A stretch of DNA of 64,000 bases from Acinetobacter sp. Marseille-Q1618 (GCF_902809855.1 NZ_CADDWJ010000002.1:1347860-1411859), one strand, 5' to 3'. Positions 1 to 9,504 are shown, numbered from the stretch's first letter. Numbers and translations: made by a program. Notes: generated by a model from the letters alone, not told the origin.

Positions 1-443
1 TTATCATGATGTTTTTCCCGAATTACAGAAGGGAATTTCCATGAAGCAAAACGAACCACTAAAATAGAAATCGCCAAAATTAAAATAGAACCTGTCAAAA
101 TCACTTGATCGATATCTGCTTTATGATCATGTTGAATATCAGAGATGAGCAGACGAGTCAGTGCGGTAATGGCGATATAAATCAAAAAACGAACAGGCAT
201 ATGATTGGTTTTAAAGTAGATTCCAACCATTGCACCAAGTTCGAGATAAATAAACAAAAGTAAAATGTCATCAATACTGGCATATTGTTTAACCGTTAAA
301 ATGTCGATAATGGTATGCACAGCCGACCAAGCGATCATACAACCAATAATAAACAGCGCAATATAATGAAAGGCTTCTACTGCAATATTGCCAAATTTGT
401 CGAGGAGGTTTTCAATCTTTTCAATACGTGGGTCTTTGTTCAT
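1..443 (-). CDS. psiE: PsiE family phosphate-starvation-inducible membrane protein (3' end off the window)
   Basis: The reading frame starts at ATG 443 with a GGAGG ribosome binding site 7 nt upstream and runs off the left edge after about 147 codons, so the stop is not seen. The product begins MNKDPRIEKIENLLDKF and has four hydrophobic stretches. It shares the PsiE pattern of a short cytoplasmic N-terminus, an acidic FIYLELG segment, then YFKTNHMPVRFLIYIAITAL and a final helix before a basic tail. PsiE proteins are small inner-membrane proteins induced by phosphate starvation in E. coli; their activity is unknown. No pho box was identified. The family call is by resemblance only. Confidence 0.8.
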   Translation of the reverse strand, partial: MNKDPRIEKIENLLDKFGNIAVEAFHYIALFIIGCMIAWSAVHTIIDILTVKQYASIDDILLLFIYLELGAMVGIYFKTNHMPVRFLIYIAITALTRLLISDIQHDHKADIDQVILTGSILILAISILVVRFASWKFPSVIREKHHD

Positions 444-687
444 GGCATCCTCCATTGTCTAGGTTTTAAGTTATTAAAAACCATGCAAATTTCATGCACA
501 TGAAAGCTTTTTTAAGATCAAAAGAAAATTTTAAGAAAAATTTTTAAAGCTTGAGCAAAATACTGAACCATAGAGTTCAGTATTCTGCTGAAAATTGGAC
601 ATTTCTGTTTAAATTGAGTACAAAAATATAATGATTTAACTTTATAAATTACTGGAATAATATTTTAATTAAGATACAGGGAAGAAT

Positions 688-1482
688 ATGTCGAGCTATT
701 ATCAATTAATACAGCGTACTGTAGATGAACAAGGTGTGGTCACAGCACATTATCAGTCGACCATACATGCACAAGGGGCTTGGAATGAACACGAGCAACA
801 CATGGCACCCGCTACAGGGATTATTTGTGCTGAATTAGAACAATTTTCTCCTCGAGATGATGTGCGGATTGGGCGTATCAGTTTAGATATTTTTGGGTTG
901 ATTGCTGCGGGTGAGTTTAGCATCCGAACAAAAGTGATTCGTGGTGGTAAAACCATAGAACTACTTGAGTCCGAAATGATTGCACAAGGAAAAGTTTGTA
1001 TCGTGGCAAGAACTTGGCGCATGATGACCAATAACAGTAAAAATGTCGCAGGGCTAGAAGATCAAAATATTGGCACACCTGAAAACTTGCCGATTTGGCA
1101 AGAAATTCGTCAGTGGCCAGGGGGCTATATTCAATCTATAGAAGCACGCACAGAACAACGCTGCCAAGGTGCGGGCATTGTGTGGTTAAGTAATGTATTG
1201 GATATGGTTGAAGGTCAAGAAACCACAGACTTTGTCAAGCTTATGGGCATGGTCGATACTGCAAATGGTATTGTGGCAAGACAAAAGCCACCTTTTAAAT
1301 GGGGCTTCCCAAACTTAGATTTACAAATTCATTTATATCGTTTGCCTCAAGGCAGATGGTTAGGTTTAGAAACGGTACAACAATATGGTGAAGATGGGAT
1401 TGGCTTAACCAGTTCAGTATTACATGACTTGCAGGGACCATTTGGACGTAGTGAGCAAATTTTAACGTTACGACCGATGTAA
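688..1482 (+). CDS. Thioesterase family (TesB-like / 4HBT_3) protein
   Basis: The product has 264 aa; ATG 688 has an AGGGAAG ribosome binding site just upstream. It looks like a double-hotdog acyl-CoA thioesterase-like protein. The first half has an SLDIFGLIAAGEFSIRTKVI strand-helix and a 'GKTIELLESEMIAQGK' stretch typical of 4HBT_3 proteins. The second half has 'WGFPNLDLQIHLYRLPQGRW' and ends 'GQGPFGRSEQ'-like (LQGPFGRSEQILTLRP), the usual C-terminal signature in which a bound ligand is faced. There is no signal peptide, so it should be cytoplasmic. It stands alone between psiE (divergent) and the lipoproteins. Substrate is unknown; the enzymatic activity is inferred from fold resemblance. 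Confidence 0.7.
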   Translation: MSSYYQLIQRTVDEQGVVTAHYQSTIHAQGAWNEHEQHMAPATGIICAELEQFSPRDDVRIGRISLDIFGLIAAGEFSIRTKVIRGGKTIELLESEMIAQGKVCIVARTWRMMTNNSKNVAGLEDQNIGTPENLPIWQEIRQWPGGYIQSIEARTEQRCQGAGIVWLSNVLDMVEGQETTDFVKLMGMVDTANGIVARQKPPFKWGFPNLDLQIHLYRLPQGRWLGLETVQQYGEDGIGLTSSVLHDLQGPFGRSEQILTLRPM

Positions 1483-1653
1483 AAATAGAATGTAAAGGTT
1501 TAATAAATGGGCAATATTGTGGTGAAATTTTAAACATTATCCTACAAATGACTACAAAGCTGTAGCGTTGGTGCAGTTTATACTGAGTTGAATAACTCTA
1601 ATAACAGGATCATGCGATGAAATCACAATATTCTCTATCTTATTTCTATAAGC

Positions 1654-2400
1654 TTGCTTGCTGCGTGTTCCTCACAACCAGTAATACAAGGTAGTCAAGA
1701 CAATGCTGCTGAGCCTTATGCGCCTGCGCCAATACACAGTGCAAAAACTTCAGCCATACAAGCAGAGAATATCAATCCTCAACGTGTCAGTGTAAGCCAA
1801 CAATTAGGTACAAAATGGGGCGATGATGTTAGTTCTTATGTGCAGCAAGTGAACTTAAAAAGATTATCTAATCACCCCATTGATGAAACACAAGTACGCT
1901 ATGCTGCTAAACAATTTTCAGGGCGCAGCATTAACAGTATTTCATTAGCGGCAGGTAAAATCAGTTTTTCAGTGTTGGATGATCGTGGTCAACATTTAGC
2001 ATTATACCGTGAAGGGCAAAACTATTTTCTTTCGGGTAATGATGGACAAAGTTACCAGTTGCACTATCGCAACAGTAGTGCCCAAACCTTTGAGGTGGTG
2101 GCAAGTGTCGATGGTTTGGATGTCCTCGATGGTCGCCAAGCTTCTCGTCAAAAAAGTGGTTATGTACTCCGACCTTATAGTTCGATTTCGATTGAAGGAT
2201 TTAGAAAAAGTCATGCTTCAGTTGCATCATTTACATTTAGTTCACCACAACAATCTTATGCAGCCAATAGCGCACAGGGTTCGATTAAAAATACAGGGAT
2301 TATTGGTACTGTGATTTATGAGTTAAAAGCACCGAAGCATTATTCACCGCATCAGGATAAAGGATATGCAGCCGCACCAAATGCATTTCCAGCAGACTAA
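1654..2400 (+). CDS. Putative lipoprotein, paralogue 1 (signal-peptide start frameshifted)
   Basis: The body (from 'LLAACSS' on) is clearly related to the next gene: both share LGTKWGD, 'ETQV.YA.KQ', 'DDRG', GQSYQLHY, 'SVDG.DV.DG..ASR', 'IEGFRKS' and 'YAANS..GSI'. The in-frame start given here is TTG 1654, just before the lipobox cysteine, which would leave no signal peptide. A better start, ATG 1617 with AGGA 7 nt upstream, encodes MKSQY in another frame. Removing one T at 1631-1632 would join it to LYLISISLLAAC, a complete lipoprotein signal peptide. So this copy is either frameshifted and broken for export, or the base is a sequence error. I know no function for the family; it is probably a periplasm-facing lipoprotein. 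The ORF continues to TAA 2398-2400. Confidence 0.6.
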   Translation: MLAACSSQPVIQGSQDNAAEPYAPAPIHSAKTSAIQAENINPQRVSVSQQLGTKWGDDVSSYVQQVNLKRLSNHPIDETQVRYAAKQFSGRSINSISLAAGKISFSVLDDRGQHLALYREGQNYFLSGNDGQSYQLHYRNSSAQTFEVVASVDGLDVLDGRQASRQKSGYVLRPYSSISIEGFRKSHASVASFTFSSPQQSYAANSAQGSIKNTGIIGTVIYELKAPKHYSPHQDKGYAAAPNAFPAD

Positions 2401-2590
2401 GTGATTTTTTTAGGCGTTGTATTTACATGGTGATATTTACATAAATGTAAAAAATAGCAATTGCTAAACTGAAATATACACAGGTATGCTGAATCCGATA
2501 ATAATCTAAATGCCTTAAAATGACTGTTCAATTGAACTCAGCATCAATTTTGAAGAGTTGTTGAGTCGTATTTGAAAAAAGGTGATAAGA

Positions 2591-3352
2591 ATGAAAATTA
2601 TAAATTATTTTATCTGCTTGTTATTGTGTGTATTTCTTGCTGCTTGTAGTAAAAAACAATCACAAAATGATGTGCCCCATAACTCATCAACTACAGCCAG
2701 TGCAGATGCCGCTGCCGATGCTGCAAATAATGAAGTGGCGAGTGACGAGAAATTGGGAACTAAGTGGGGCGATGAAATCGACTCACAAGTGACCGAAGTG
2801 GATTTAAAACGTAAGTCAAATTCTCCGCTTGCAGAAACCCAAGTCCAATATGCCGATAAGCAATATCAAGGTAAACCAATTCAAGGTATATCTGTCGCAG
2901 GCGGGAAAATTAGTTTTACTATTATTGATGATCGTGGTGATACGATTCCTTTATATCGGGTCGGTTCAAACTATTATTTGGCTGGGCGAGAAGGACAAAG
3001 TTATCAACTGCATTATGAAAATAACACCAGTAAAACCTTTGAAATCGTGACCAGTGTAGATGGAATTGATGTCATCGATGGAAGTGCTGCTTCACGTAGT
3101 AACTCAGGTTATGTGCTACATGCGCATGACACATTAACCATCGAAGGTTTCCGTAAAAGTGCTGATGCAGTTGCTTCATTTACTTTTGGTAAACCTGAGG
3201 AATCCTATGCTGCAAATTCAGATAATGGTTCAATCGATAATGCAGGAGTGATCGGTACAGTTGTGTATGAACTTGAAGCACCTGAAGAAAACAAAAAACC
3301 AATCAATAAATATGCACCACCACCAAATGCTTTCCCAGCAGATAAAGATTAA
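2591..3352 (+). CDS. Putative lipoprotein, paralogue 2 (intact)
   Basis: ATG 2591 is preferred over the in-frame GTG 2582 because it opens a proper signal peptide, MKIINYFICLLLCVFLAAC, with lipobox LAAC and the modified Cys at residue 19; 253 aa. A low-complexity Ser/Ala/Asp linker follows, then a conserved core shared along its whole length with the upstream gene. That points to tandem duplication and an outer-membrane or periplasmic location. The core is rich in beta-strand-like segments with repeated Gly/Tyr patterns ('RVGSNYYLAGREGQSYQLHY'). I do not recognise the family and assign no function. It ends at TAA 3350-3352 before a terminator. Confidence 0.7.
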   Translation: MKIINYFICLLLCVFLAACSKKQSQNDVPHNSSTTASADAAADAANNEVASDEKLGTKWGDEIDSQVTEVDLKRKSNSPLAETQVQYADKQYQGKPIQGISVAGGKISFTIIDDRGDTIPLYRVGSNYYLAGREGQSYQLHYENNTSKTFEIVTSVDGIDVIDGSAASRSNSGYVLHAHDTLTIEGFRKSADAVASFTFGKPEESYAANSDNGSIDNAGVIGTVVYELEAPEENKKPINKYAPPPNAFPADKD

Positions 3353-3365
3353 TCCAAAAATCCAT

Positions 3366-3398
3366 AAGGTATTTTTTAGTCAATGAAAATACCTTTTT
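3366..3398 (+). terminator. Rho-independent terminator after lipoprotein paralogue 2
   Basis: A 10-bp stem (AAGGTATTTT with AAAATACCTT) is followed by a T-run, 14 nt after the stop codon. Confidence 0.75.
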
Positions 3399-3434
3399 AA
3401 TTCATTTAGATAAAAGAAAAATCCATGAAAAAAT

Positions 3435-3470
3435 ATTATAAAAGCAGATAGAAAACTCTACTTTTATAAT
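3435..3470 (-). terminator. Terminator for sbcDC (probably bidirectional)
   Basis: A 10-bp outer stem (ATTATAAAAG with CTTTTATAAT) has a further AGA/TCT pairing inside. Read on the minus strand it is followed by ATATTTTTT, just past the sbcC stop. Confidence 0.7.
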
Positions 3471-3482
3471 TTTAAGTACCTA

Positions 3483-6400
3483 TTAACTCACTACTTCAAT
3501 GGTACTTGCACCCGCACCTAATGGTTTAACTTGAATTTGCACAGGAATTCGCTCATGCATTTCCTGAATATGGGAAATCAACACAACTTTACGTCCTTGA
3601 TTTTGTAGTTGATCCAGTGCATTCATGACCATATGCAAAGATGAAGCATCCAAAGTACCAAAACCTTCATCAATAAACAGTGATTCAATTTTCATCGAAC
3701 CTGACGCCATATTAGCAATAGCCAAAGAAAGGGCAAGGGCTGCTAGGAAAGACTCCCCGCCAGAAAGTGAAGCGACTGAACGGGTTTCGCCATCCATATC
3801 ATGGTCAATAATCGCGAGACTTAAAGAGTTTTCCAAACGCTTTAAAGTATAACGCTGTGACAACATTGCCAATTGTTGATTGGCATGTTCAAGTAAAATA
3901 TCAAGGTTAAATTGCTGTGCATAATCTCGGAATTTTTTACCCGTTGCATCACCCATCAAACCTGAAATTTTGCTCCAACGATGTTCTTCTTGTTGAACTT
4001 GTAAAATTTCATCTGCAAATTGTTTCTGCTTTTGCAAGTTACTTTGATGTTTTGCAAGATCAATTTTAATTTGATCACGAAGCTCAGATTGGGTTTTTAA
4101 GGATTCTGCATTCTCCAGCATTACTTGTTGTAATTGATTAAAATCAATTTCAGGCTGTTGCAAAGCGTGTTCAGCCAATTGTGCTTGAATGGTTTTTAAT
4201 GCAGACTTTGCTTCATGCAGTAGGCGTTCAATATCTTGTAATTGCTGGCGAATTTGTTGTTCTTGCGCAGGACTGATTTGAGCCAATTCTGCTAAATCAG
4301 AAGCTTGAAAATCAGTATGAACATTCAACCAATTTTGAATCACACTGTTAACTTGGTTTAAACTATTTTGGCTTTGTTGTTGCTGCGCTTGTAACTGCTC
4401 TAAACGACTTTTTTGCTGTTCAAATTCGGTACGAGATTGATCAAACTTCTGCTTATGTTGTTGATATTGCAATTGAATTTGCTGACGTTTTTTATCATGT
4501 TCAGCTAACCATTCATTTGGTTTAACATCGCTTAATCCTGTCATGGCTAGAATTAACTGATTGGCTTTTTCTGTATTTTTTTGACCTTTCAGTTTAATGG
4601 TATTTAAATTTTCTTGCGTTTCAGCAATGTGTTTAGCTGCATTTTCTAAGTTTAATATGACCGAATGCAATTGCTGCGAGGTTTGGTCGAGTTGCAACTT
4701 TAACTGTGCTAATTGCTCTAATTGTTGTAATCGCAGCTCAAGTTGCTGATAGAGCTGTTGAGCTTGAATGGTGGTTTTTTGTTGCCATTGCAATTTTTCA
4801 GCATCTGTTAAACAAGCAACAATATGCGAAACGTGTTGCTGTAAGTTTTGCGCATTTTGCAATAAATGTTCAGCCTGCTGAACATCTTGTGTTAATTGCT
4901 GTTGCGCTTTTAGATGTAAAATGGATTGGCTAATTTGAGCTTCAAAATGCTGACAGTCCATTTGGTTTTGCTGACTGATTTCTTCAAAGTGCTTTGAAAT
5001 TTCCGATTGTGTTTGGTCTAAATCTAAGTTTATTTGCGCAGTTTTGCATTGTTCTCGCAATATTTTTTCAGTTGCTTTTGTTTTCTCCACACTATTTTTT
5101 AGTGCAGTTTTGAATTGTTCTAACTCCGTATTGAGTTTGGTTTGTTGCTGTTGTTGTTGTTGCCAAATTTTTAAGGCTTCTTGTTCTTTGCTAAGTGCAT
5201 GTTGTTGTTGCTGTTGTTGTAATTCAAATAGGGCTTTAGATACAACCGAATCATCCTTTTTATATGGGTGTGAAGTGCTACCACACACTAGACAAGGTTT
5301 ACCTTCTGTAAGTTCTGCACGTAAATTTTCTACATTTTCAGCATGTAAAAGCCTTTGTTGCTGCAAAATCTCTTGAAGTTTTAGACGTGCATCTTTACTG
5401 GATTGAAATTCTTGTTCCGCAATGACGGTATTTTTTTCAACCTGTTGAAACTCAGTATTTGTAAGACTAAGTTTATTTTGGAGTTGTTGAGCCTCTTGTT
5501 GTAACTCAAACCATTGGTTTAATTTTTGTTGAATGACATTGAGTTGATTATGTTGATGAATTTTTAACTCACGTTGTTGTCGTGCTTGTTCCAGTTGTTT
5601 TTCTAGTTGATCAATCGTTCCAATTTGTGCAATGCGTTGCTTTAATTCTGCTTTTTGAAGATTAAGTCTATGTTCAGCATCTATGGTGCTACCAATCTGA
5701 TTTTCAATAGTTTGATAATGCTGAATAAATTGTGATAATTGCTGTAAGTGAGCCGATAGCCCTTTATCTAAATCAGCAAAGTGTTGTGTAGCTAAAAGCT
5801 TCGTATTAACATGTTCTTGTTGTCGCTGAATCTGCTGAATCTGTTGTTCAAATTGTTGCTTTTGCTGAGTTAAAGGCTGTTGCGCTTGCTCTAAATCAAA
5901 TAGTTTTTTCTTTACTTGATTAAATTCAGCGCCAATACGTTCACGTTCCGAATTGCAATCTCGCACCTGATGAATAGCGCTAAGATTTTTATTTTCAAAA
6001 TCTTGGATTTCAGCAAGCGCTGTTTCTGATTGAAGGTATTGAGATTTTTGTGTTTCAAATGCGACTGTCAGTCCATTAAAAATTTGTTGCTGCTGTTGAA
6101 GCTGTGGCGCAAGCGTTTGTTGCGCTTTGACCAACTGTTGTTGTTGAAACACATTTGGACGAATTTCAGAAAATATTTCTAAACGATTTAGACGTTCACG
6201 TTCAGAGGTTAATTTGTGTTGCTCATTTAAATATTGATCAACACTACTTTGTTTTACAACAATCTCTTGATCAAACTTTTGTTTACGTTCAAACCATTGT
6301 TGTTGTTTTTCCAGTTGAGATTTTTTAGCTTCTAGTTTTTTATAATCGGTATCGATGTTTTGAAATCGGGTATTGAGTTCCGTCACTGCTTCATCAGATA

Positions 6401-7079
6401 GCACTTCGATATGCCCTAGCAAATTTTCAAGCTCTTTACGTTTAAGTGTGACAGCTTTAGTGCGTTCAAAAGCCAATTGACCGATCTTGGCAAAAATAGA
6501 AGAATTGGTTAAATATTCAAGTAATTCACCACGTTCATTGTCACGTGCTTTTAAAAATGCAGTGACTTCAGATTGTGCTAAAAGTACCGCACGCGTGAAT
6601 TGTTCAAAACTCAATTGCGTGATTTTAAAAATGCTGGTATCAACGGCTTTGGCTTTGTCAGCAACGACCACCCCATCTGTGAGGCATTTTAGATAACGTT
6701 GCACATTTTGTAATTTACCATCGGCTTTTTCACGTGAACGTTTTAACTCCCAGCGAGCCAGATAATGTTTTTGATCTTGTGCGATAAAAGTGAGTTCCGC
6801 AAAACCATGAGCAGTGCCACGGCGTAAAACAGTTAAAGGTGAGTTCGTTAAAAGTTCTGAACCATCGACATCTTGTAGTTTGCCATCACTGTCTTTTAGA
6901 CGTGGAATTTTGTTAAAAAGAGCAAGGCACATCGCATCTAAAATAGTGGACTTGCCTGCACCTGTTTTCCCAACAATCGCCACTAAACCTGCTGAGGCTA
7001 AAGGCTCAGATTCAAAATCAATGAAATGCTCACCCGAAAGAGATGCTAAGTTTTTTAAACGAATAGATAAAATTTTCAT
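3483..7079 (-). CDS. sbcC: SbcC, ATPase subunit of the SbcCD nuclease
   Basis: A 1198-aa SMC/Rad50-type ATPase that with SbcD cuts hairpins and processes DNA ends. The Walker A motif GKTGAGKST is at about residues 37-45. Two long Gln-rich coiled-coil arms flank a zinc-hook CLVC near residue 613. The C-terminal lobe has the ABC signature LSGGE and Walker B LFIDEGFGTLD. The length fits the longer proteobacterial SbcC proteins. It lies 9 nt downstream of sbcD, as in most sbcDC operons. The coiled coils contain runs of six or seven glutamines next to the hook, giving (TTG/CTG)n tracts on the plus strand around 5144-5164 and 5203-5221. Identification is secure. Confidence 0.95.
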   Translation of the reverse strand: MKILSIRLKNLASLSGEHFIDFESEPLASAGLVAIVGKTGAGKSTILDAMCLALFNKIPRLKDSDGKLQDVDGSELLTNSPLTVLRRGTAHGFAELTFIAQDQKHYLARWELKRSREKADGKLQNVQRYLKCLTDGVVVADKAKAVDTSIFKITQLSFEQFTRAVLLAQSEVTAFLKARDNERGELLEYLTNSSIFAKIGQLAFERTKAVTLKRKELENLLGHIEVLSDEAVTELNTRFQNIDTDYKKLEAKKSQLEKQQQWFERKQKFDQEIVVKQSSVDQYLNEQHKLTSERERLNRLEIFSEIRPNVFQQQQLVKAQQTLAPQLQQQQQIFNGLTVAFETQKSQYLQSETALAEIQDFENKNLSAIHQVRDCNSERERIGAEFNQVKKKLFDLEQAQQPLTQQKQQFEQQIQQIQRQQEHVNTKLLATQHFADLDKGLSAHLQQLSQFIQHYQTIENQIGSTIDAEHRLNLQKAELKQRIAQIGTIDQLEKQLEQARQQRELKIHQHNQLNVIQQKLNQWFELQQEAQQLQNKLSLTNTEFQQVEKNTVIAEQEFQSSKDARLKLQEILQQQRLLHAENVENLRAELTEGKPCLVCGSTSHPYKKDDSVVSKALFELQQQQQQHALSKEQEALKIWQQQQQQQTKLNTELEQFKTALKNSVEKTKATEKILREQCKTAQINLDLDQTQSEISKHFEEISQQNQMDCQHFEAQISQSILHLKAQQQLTQDVQQAEHLLQNAQNLQQHVSHIVACLTDAEKLQWQQKTTIQAQQLYQQLELRLQQLEQLAQLKLQLDQTSQQLHSVILNLENAAKHIAETQENLNTIKLKGQKNTEKANQLILAMTGLSDVKPNEWLAEHDKKRQQIQLQYQQHKQKFDQSRTEFEQQKSRLEQLQAQQQQSQNSLNQVNSVIQNWLNVHTDFQASDLAELAQISPAQEQQIRQQLQDIERLLHEAKSALKTIQAQLAEHALQQPEIDFNQLQQVMLENAESLKTQSELRDQIKIDLAKHQSNLQKQKQFADEILQVQQEEHRWSKISGLMGDATGKKFRDYAQQFNLDILLEHANQQLAMLSQRYTLKRLENSLSLAIIDHDMDGETRSVASLSGGESFLAALALSLAIANMASGSMKIESLFIDEGFGTLDASSLHMVMNALDQLQNQGRKVVLISHIQEMHERIPVQIQVKPLGAGASTIEVVS

Positions 7080-7088
7080 GACAAATTC

Positions 7089-8342
7089 TTAACCTTTATG
7101 CTCATCTTCAAGTGATTTTTCAGCTTCATGAACTAAACTTAAAAAGTCCTTGAGTACAGCATCATCATTGGCATAACCATTTTTTTCCCAAATTTGTTGA
7201 AAGAGTTTTTCAGGTGTTGGTGGTTCTAAGCTGACTTGAATTGTGTCATCTACATTTTTTTCTGCTGCGAAATACTGACGAGAAATACGCACTAAACGAT
7301 AGCGATTTGCAGGCAATGCATCTTCGAATTGTTGTCTTAGATTCGGCTGTGGTGGAACAGTGGTATGGTACTCAATATCGATATATTCACGTTGATCAAT
7401 CTCGGTAATTTCACCACTTTCTAAAGCTTTTAATTGATTAAAAACTTGGTTGAGTTCACCTTTGATTTTATGCAATCGTACACTGCGTGGAATAGCGATC
7501 GTGTCATATTGAAATCGAGATTCATCCGTTTTTGTTGGATCAATACTAACATCAACCACTTGATGTTTATAATTTATTTCACTAAAAGACAGTGGAATCG
7601 GTGAACCACTATAACGAATATGTGCCTGTCCCACTTTTTGCGGTTTATGTAAATGCCCAAGTGCAACATAGTCAATCACATCATCAAATAACGCCGTAGA
7701 AAGTGCTTCTTCATTACCAATAATAATCGGACGTTCAGAGTCAGAGGTTTCGCCACCTTGCATATGGGCATGTGACATTAAAATCAGTGCTTGATCATCT
7801 GTTTTGCGTTGTTTAGCTGCTGCAATGAGTTGTTGATGTAAATAGGCAATGGCATTTTGACTGTTGGTGGTTTGTTCATTAAACCCTGTAATTTCCGCAG
7901 GGCGTAAAAAGGGTAGTGTCAAACACCAAGCCACGATGTTTTTATTTTCATCATAAATTGGAACGAGTAAACGATCTAAATCAATATCACCTTCAGCATT
8001 TTTATGAATCACACCAACTGTTTTTGCATTATATTTTTCAAGTAAAGGTTCAACTTGTTCGATGCGATAACCAGAATCATGATTGCCTGCAATCATTAAG
8101 GTTTGCATATGCGGTGCAAGTGCATGCGCATCTGCGAGAAATTGATAAAGTTGTTTTTGAGCACTGGATGCAGGGTTGATCACATCGAAAATATCTCCAG
8201 CGATCAGCAGTGCATGTGGCTGTTTTACTTTAATTTGTTCGAGTAACCATACGAGGAATTGTTCATGTTCGTATTGACGAGAATGGTTGTAGAAAAATTG
8301 TCCTAAATGCCAATCCGAAGTATGAAAAAAGCGTACAGTCAT
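7089..8342 (-). CDS. sbcD: SbcD, Mre11-like nuclease subunit
   Basis: A 417-aa metallophosphoesterase subunit of SbcCD, with the motifs in order: HTSDWHLGQ near the N-terminus, AGDIFD, AGNHDSG, SHAHM and GHLHKPQ. These residues hold the two-metal (Mn) nuclease centre. ATG 8342 has a GAG element 6 nt upstream. It is first in the operon, with sbcC starting 9 nt after its stop. The complex acts in the cytoplasm on cruciforms, hairpins and blocked ends. Confidence 0.95.
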   Translation of the reverse strand: MTVRFFHTSDWHLGQFFYNHSRQYEHEQFLVWLLEQIKVKQPHALLIAGDIFDVINPASSAQKQLYQFLADAHALAPHMQTLMIAGNHDSGYRIEQVEPLLEKYNAKTVGVIHKNAEGDIDLDRLLVPIYDENKNIVAWCLTLPFLRPAEITGFNEQTTNSQNAIAYLHQQLIAAAKQRKTDDQALILMSHAHMQGGETSDSERPIIIGNEEALSTALFDDVIDYVALGHLHKPQKVGQAHIRYSGSPIPLSFSEINYKHQVVDVSIDPTKTDESRFQYDTIAIPRSVRLHKIKGELNQVFNQLKALESGEITEIDQREYIDIEYHTTVPPQPNLRQQFEDALPANRYRLVRISRQYFAAEKNVDDTIQVSLEPPTPEKLFQQIWEKNGYANDDAVLKDFLSLVHEAEKSLEDEHKG

Positions 8343-8476
8343 GTGAACTCAAACAGGAAAAATAGCCACAATAACCTTAGCATATTTTAGAGTGAAACAA
8401 TGCCCGAATTGCGCTTTACATATTTGAAGCACATTAAATTTATAAACAATCATCAATCAACGAGTACTTGATTTAC

Positions 8477-8718
8477 TTAACGATACTGAGATTTCATTTT
8501 CCTTAAAGCATTGAGAAGATAATATTGGCGTTCATCGTTTAAAGACTCATCAAAGGTAATTGAGCTTTTTCCTTCCATTACAATCGCTTATTGGTCATAA
8601 CGTTGAAAAATTTCCAGCCAAAAACTTGGCTATAAAAGTTTAATTCTCTTACAAGGTTGGAGGATTGGATTTCAAAGTAGGTGAGGGCAGTTATTGTTCC
8701 TGCTTGAAACGTGAACAT
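8477..8718 (-). pseudogene. Remnant of a VOC/glyoxalase-family gene
   Basis: Between sbcD and nrtR the minus strand carries a 46-codon frame (8718 to 8578). Its product includes ALTYFEIQSSNLVREL and NFYSQVFGWKF, the N-terminal strand-helix of VOC (glyoxalase/bleomycin-resistance) proteins, which are usually about 120-130 aa. It stops at TAA 8578-8580, and a second frame of 33 codons (8578 to 8477, starting MEGKSS, ending MKSQYR) follows with a one-base-type overlap. I read this as a gene truncated by deletion. The second piece is not recognised and may or may not belong to it. The rest of the 403-bp stretch 8343-8745 shows nothing else. Confidence 0.55.
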
Positions 8719-8745
8719 AGTTTCGAGTTAAATTTTTAAAATGAA

Positions 8746-9504
8746 TTACTTACTATTTTCCCTCGGATACTCCAAAATTCTTGGAAAGTGAAAGTCAAAA
8801 CTATCTTGTGCATATCTATAGAGTTGAGCAGGGCGTTTACCCGCAATTTTTGATTGATCTGTTTCCTCAACCGCACCCGCTTCTATCATCCGGCGTCTAA
8901 ACGATTTCTTTTCTAAACTTTGTCCTAAAATAATTTCATAAATCTGCTGTAACTCAGTTAGTGTAAAAAGTTCAGGCATTAAACTCACAGGCAAGGCAGT
9001 ATAACGTGCCTTGCTACTTAAACGCTCAATAGCTAAGTCTAAAAGCTGTAAATGATCAAATGCTAAATCCAGTTTTTTTGCATCTGCGATGGATACCCAT
9101 TCACTATATTCAGTTGTATTTTGTTCGGTTTGTTCAGTTGCAATACGCTGAAACGCTTTAAAATCAATCAGTGCAAAATATAAAGCAGTTACTGCCCAAC
9201 CACGAGGGTCACGTGTTGCATTGCCTATAGTGGCAACTTGCTCCAAATGTGGCGATTTTAAACCAGTTTTTTCAACCAATTTACGATGAGTAGATGCCAT
9301 CAAATCGGTATCTTTTGATAAATCAATAAAACCACCAGGCAACGCCCATTTGTCTTTTTGTGGGAAATTAGAACGCTTAATCAGTAAAACTTGAAGTTGA
9401 CCAGCATCTACAGAAAAAATAGCCATATCTACTGTGAATAAAGGCGCATCAAACTCTTTTTTATTGTAATGGGATAAAAATTCTTGTTCTGAAGAAAATG
9501 TCAC
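8746..9504 (-). CDS. nrtR: NrtR-like transcriptional regulator (Nudix domain plus winged helix)
   Basis: 252 aa. Residues about 20-150 form a Nudix fold ('VDMAIFSVDAGQLQVLLIKR', 'WALPGGFIDL'), but the Nudix box is degenerate: the catalytic REXXEE is replaced by RKLVEKTG. The C-terminal ~90 aa look like a winged helix ('SFRRRMIEAGAVEET', 'GKRPAQLYRYA'). This is the architecture of NrtR, a repressor of NAD-biosynthesis genes that senses ADP-ribose or related ligands through an inactive Nudix domain. Its position next to nadV and prs supports the call. The start is GTG 9504. The exact ligand and operator are inferred, not seen. Confidence 0.8.
   Translation of the reverse strand: MTFSSEQEFLSHYNKKEFDAPLFTVDMAIFSVDAGQLQVLLIKRSNFPQKDKWALPGGFIDLSKDTDLMASTHRKLVEKTGLKSPHLEQVATIGNATRDPRGWAVTALYFALIDFKAFQRIATEQTEQNTTEYSEWVSIADAKKLDLAFDHLQLLDLAIERLSSKARYTALPVSLMPELFTLTELQQIYEIILGQSLEKKSFRRRMIEAGAVEETDQSKIAGKRPAQLYRYAQDSFDFHFPRILEYPRENSK

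Noticed and set aside
5140..5225. Repeat tract as a CRISPR or tandem array
   Set aside because: Short, irregular CAA/CAG codons inside sbcC with no spacers.
5044..5376. Cysteine-rich plus-strand frame opposite sbcC
   Set aside because: It is the antisense of the polyglutamine coiled coil (CAA/CAG read as TTG/TGT/TGC); no ribosome binding site or homology.
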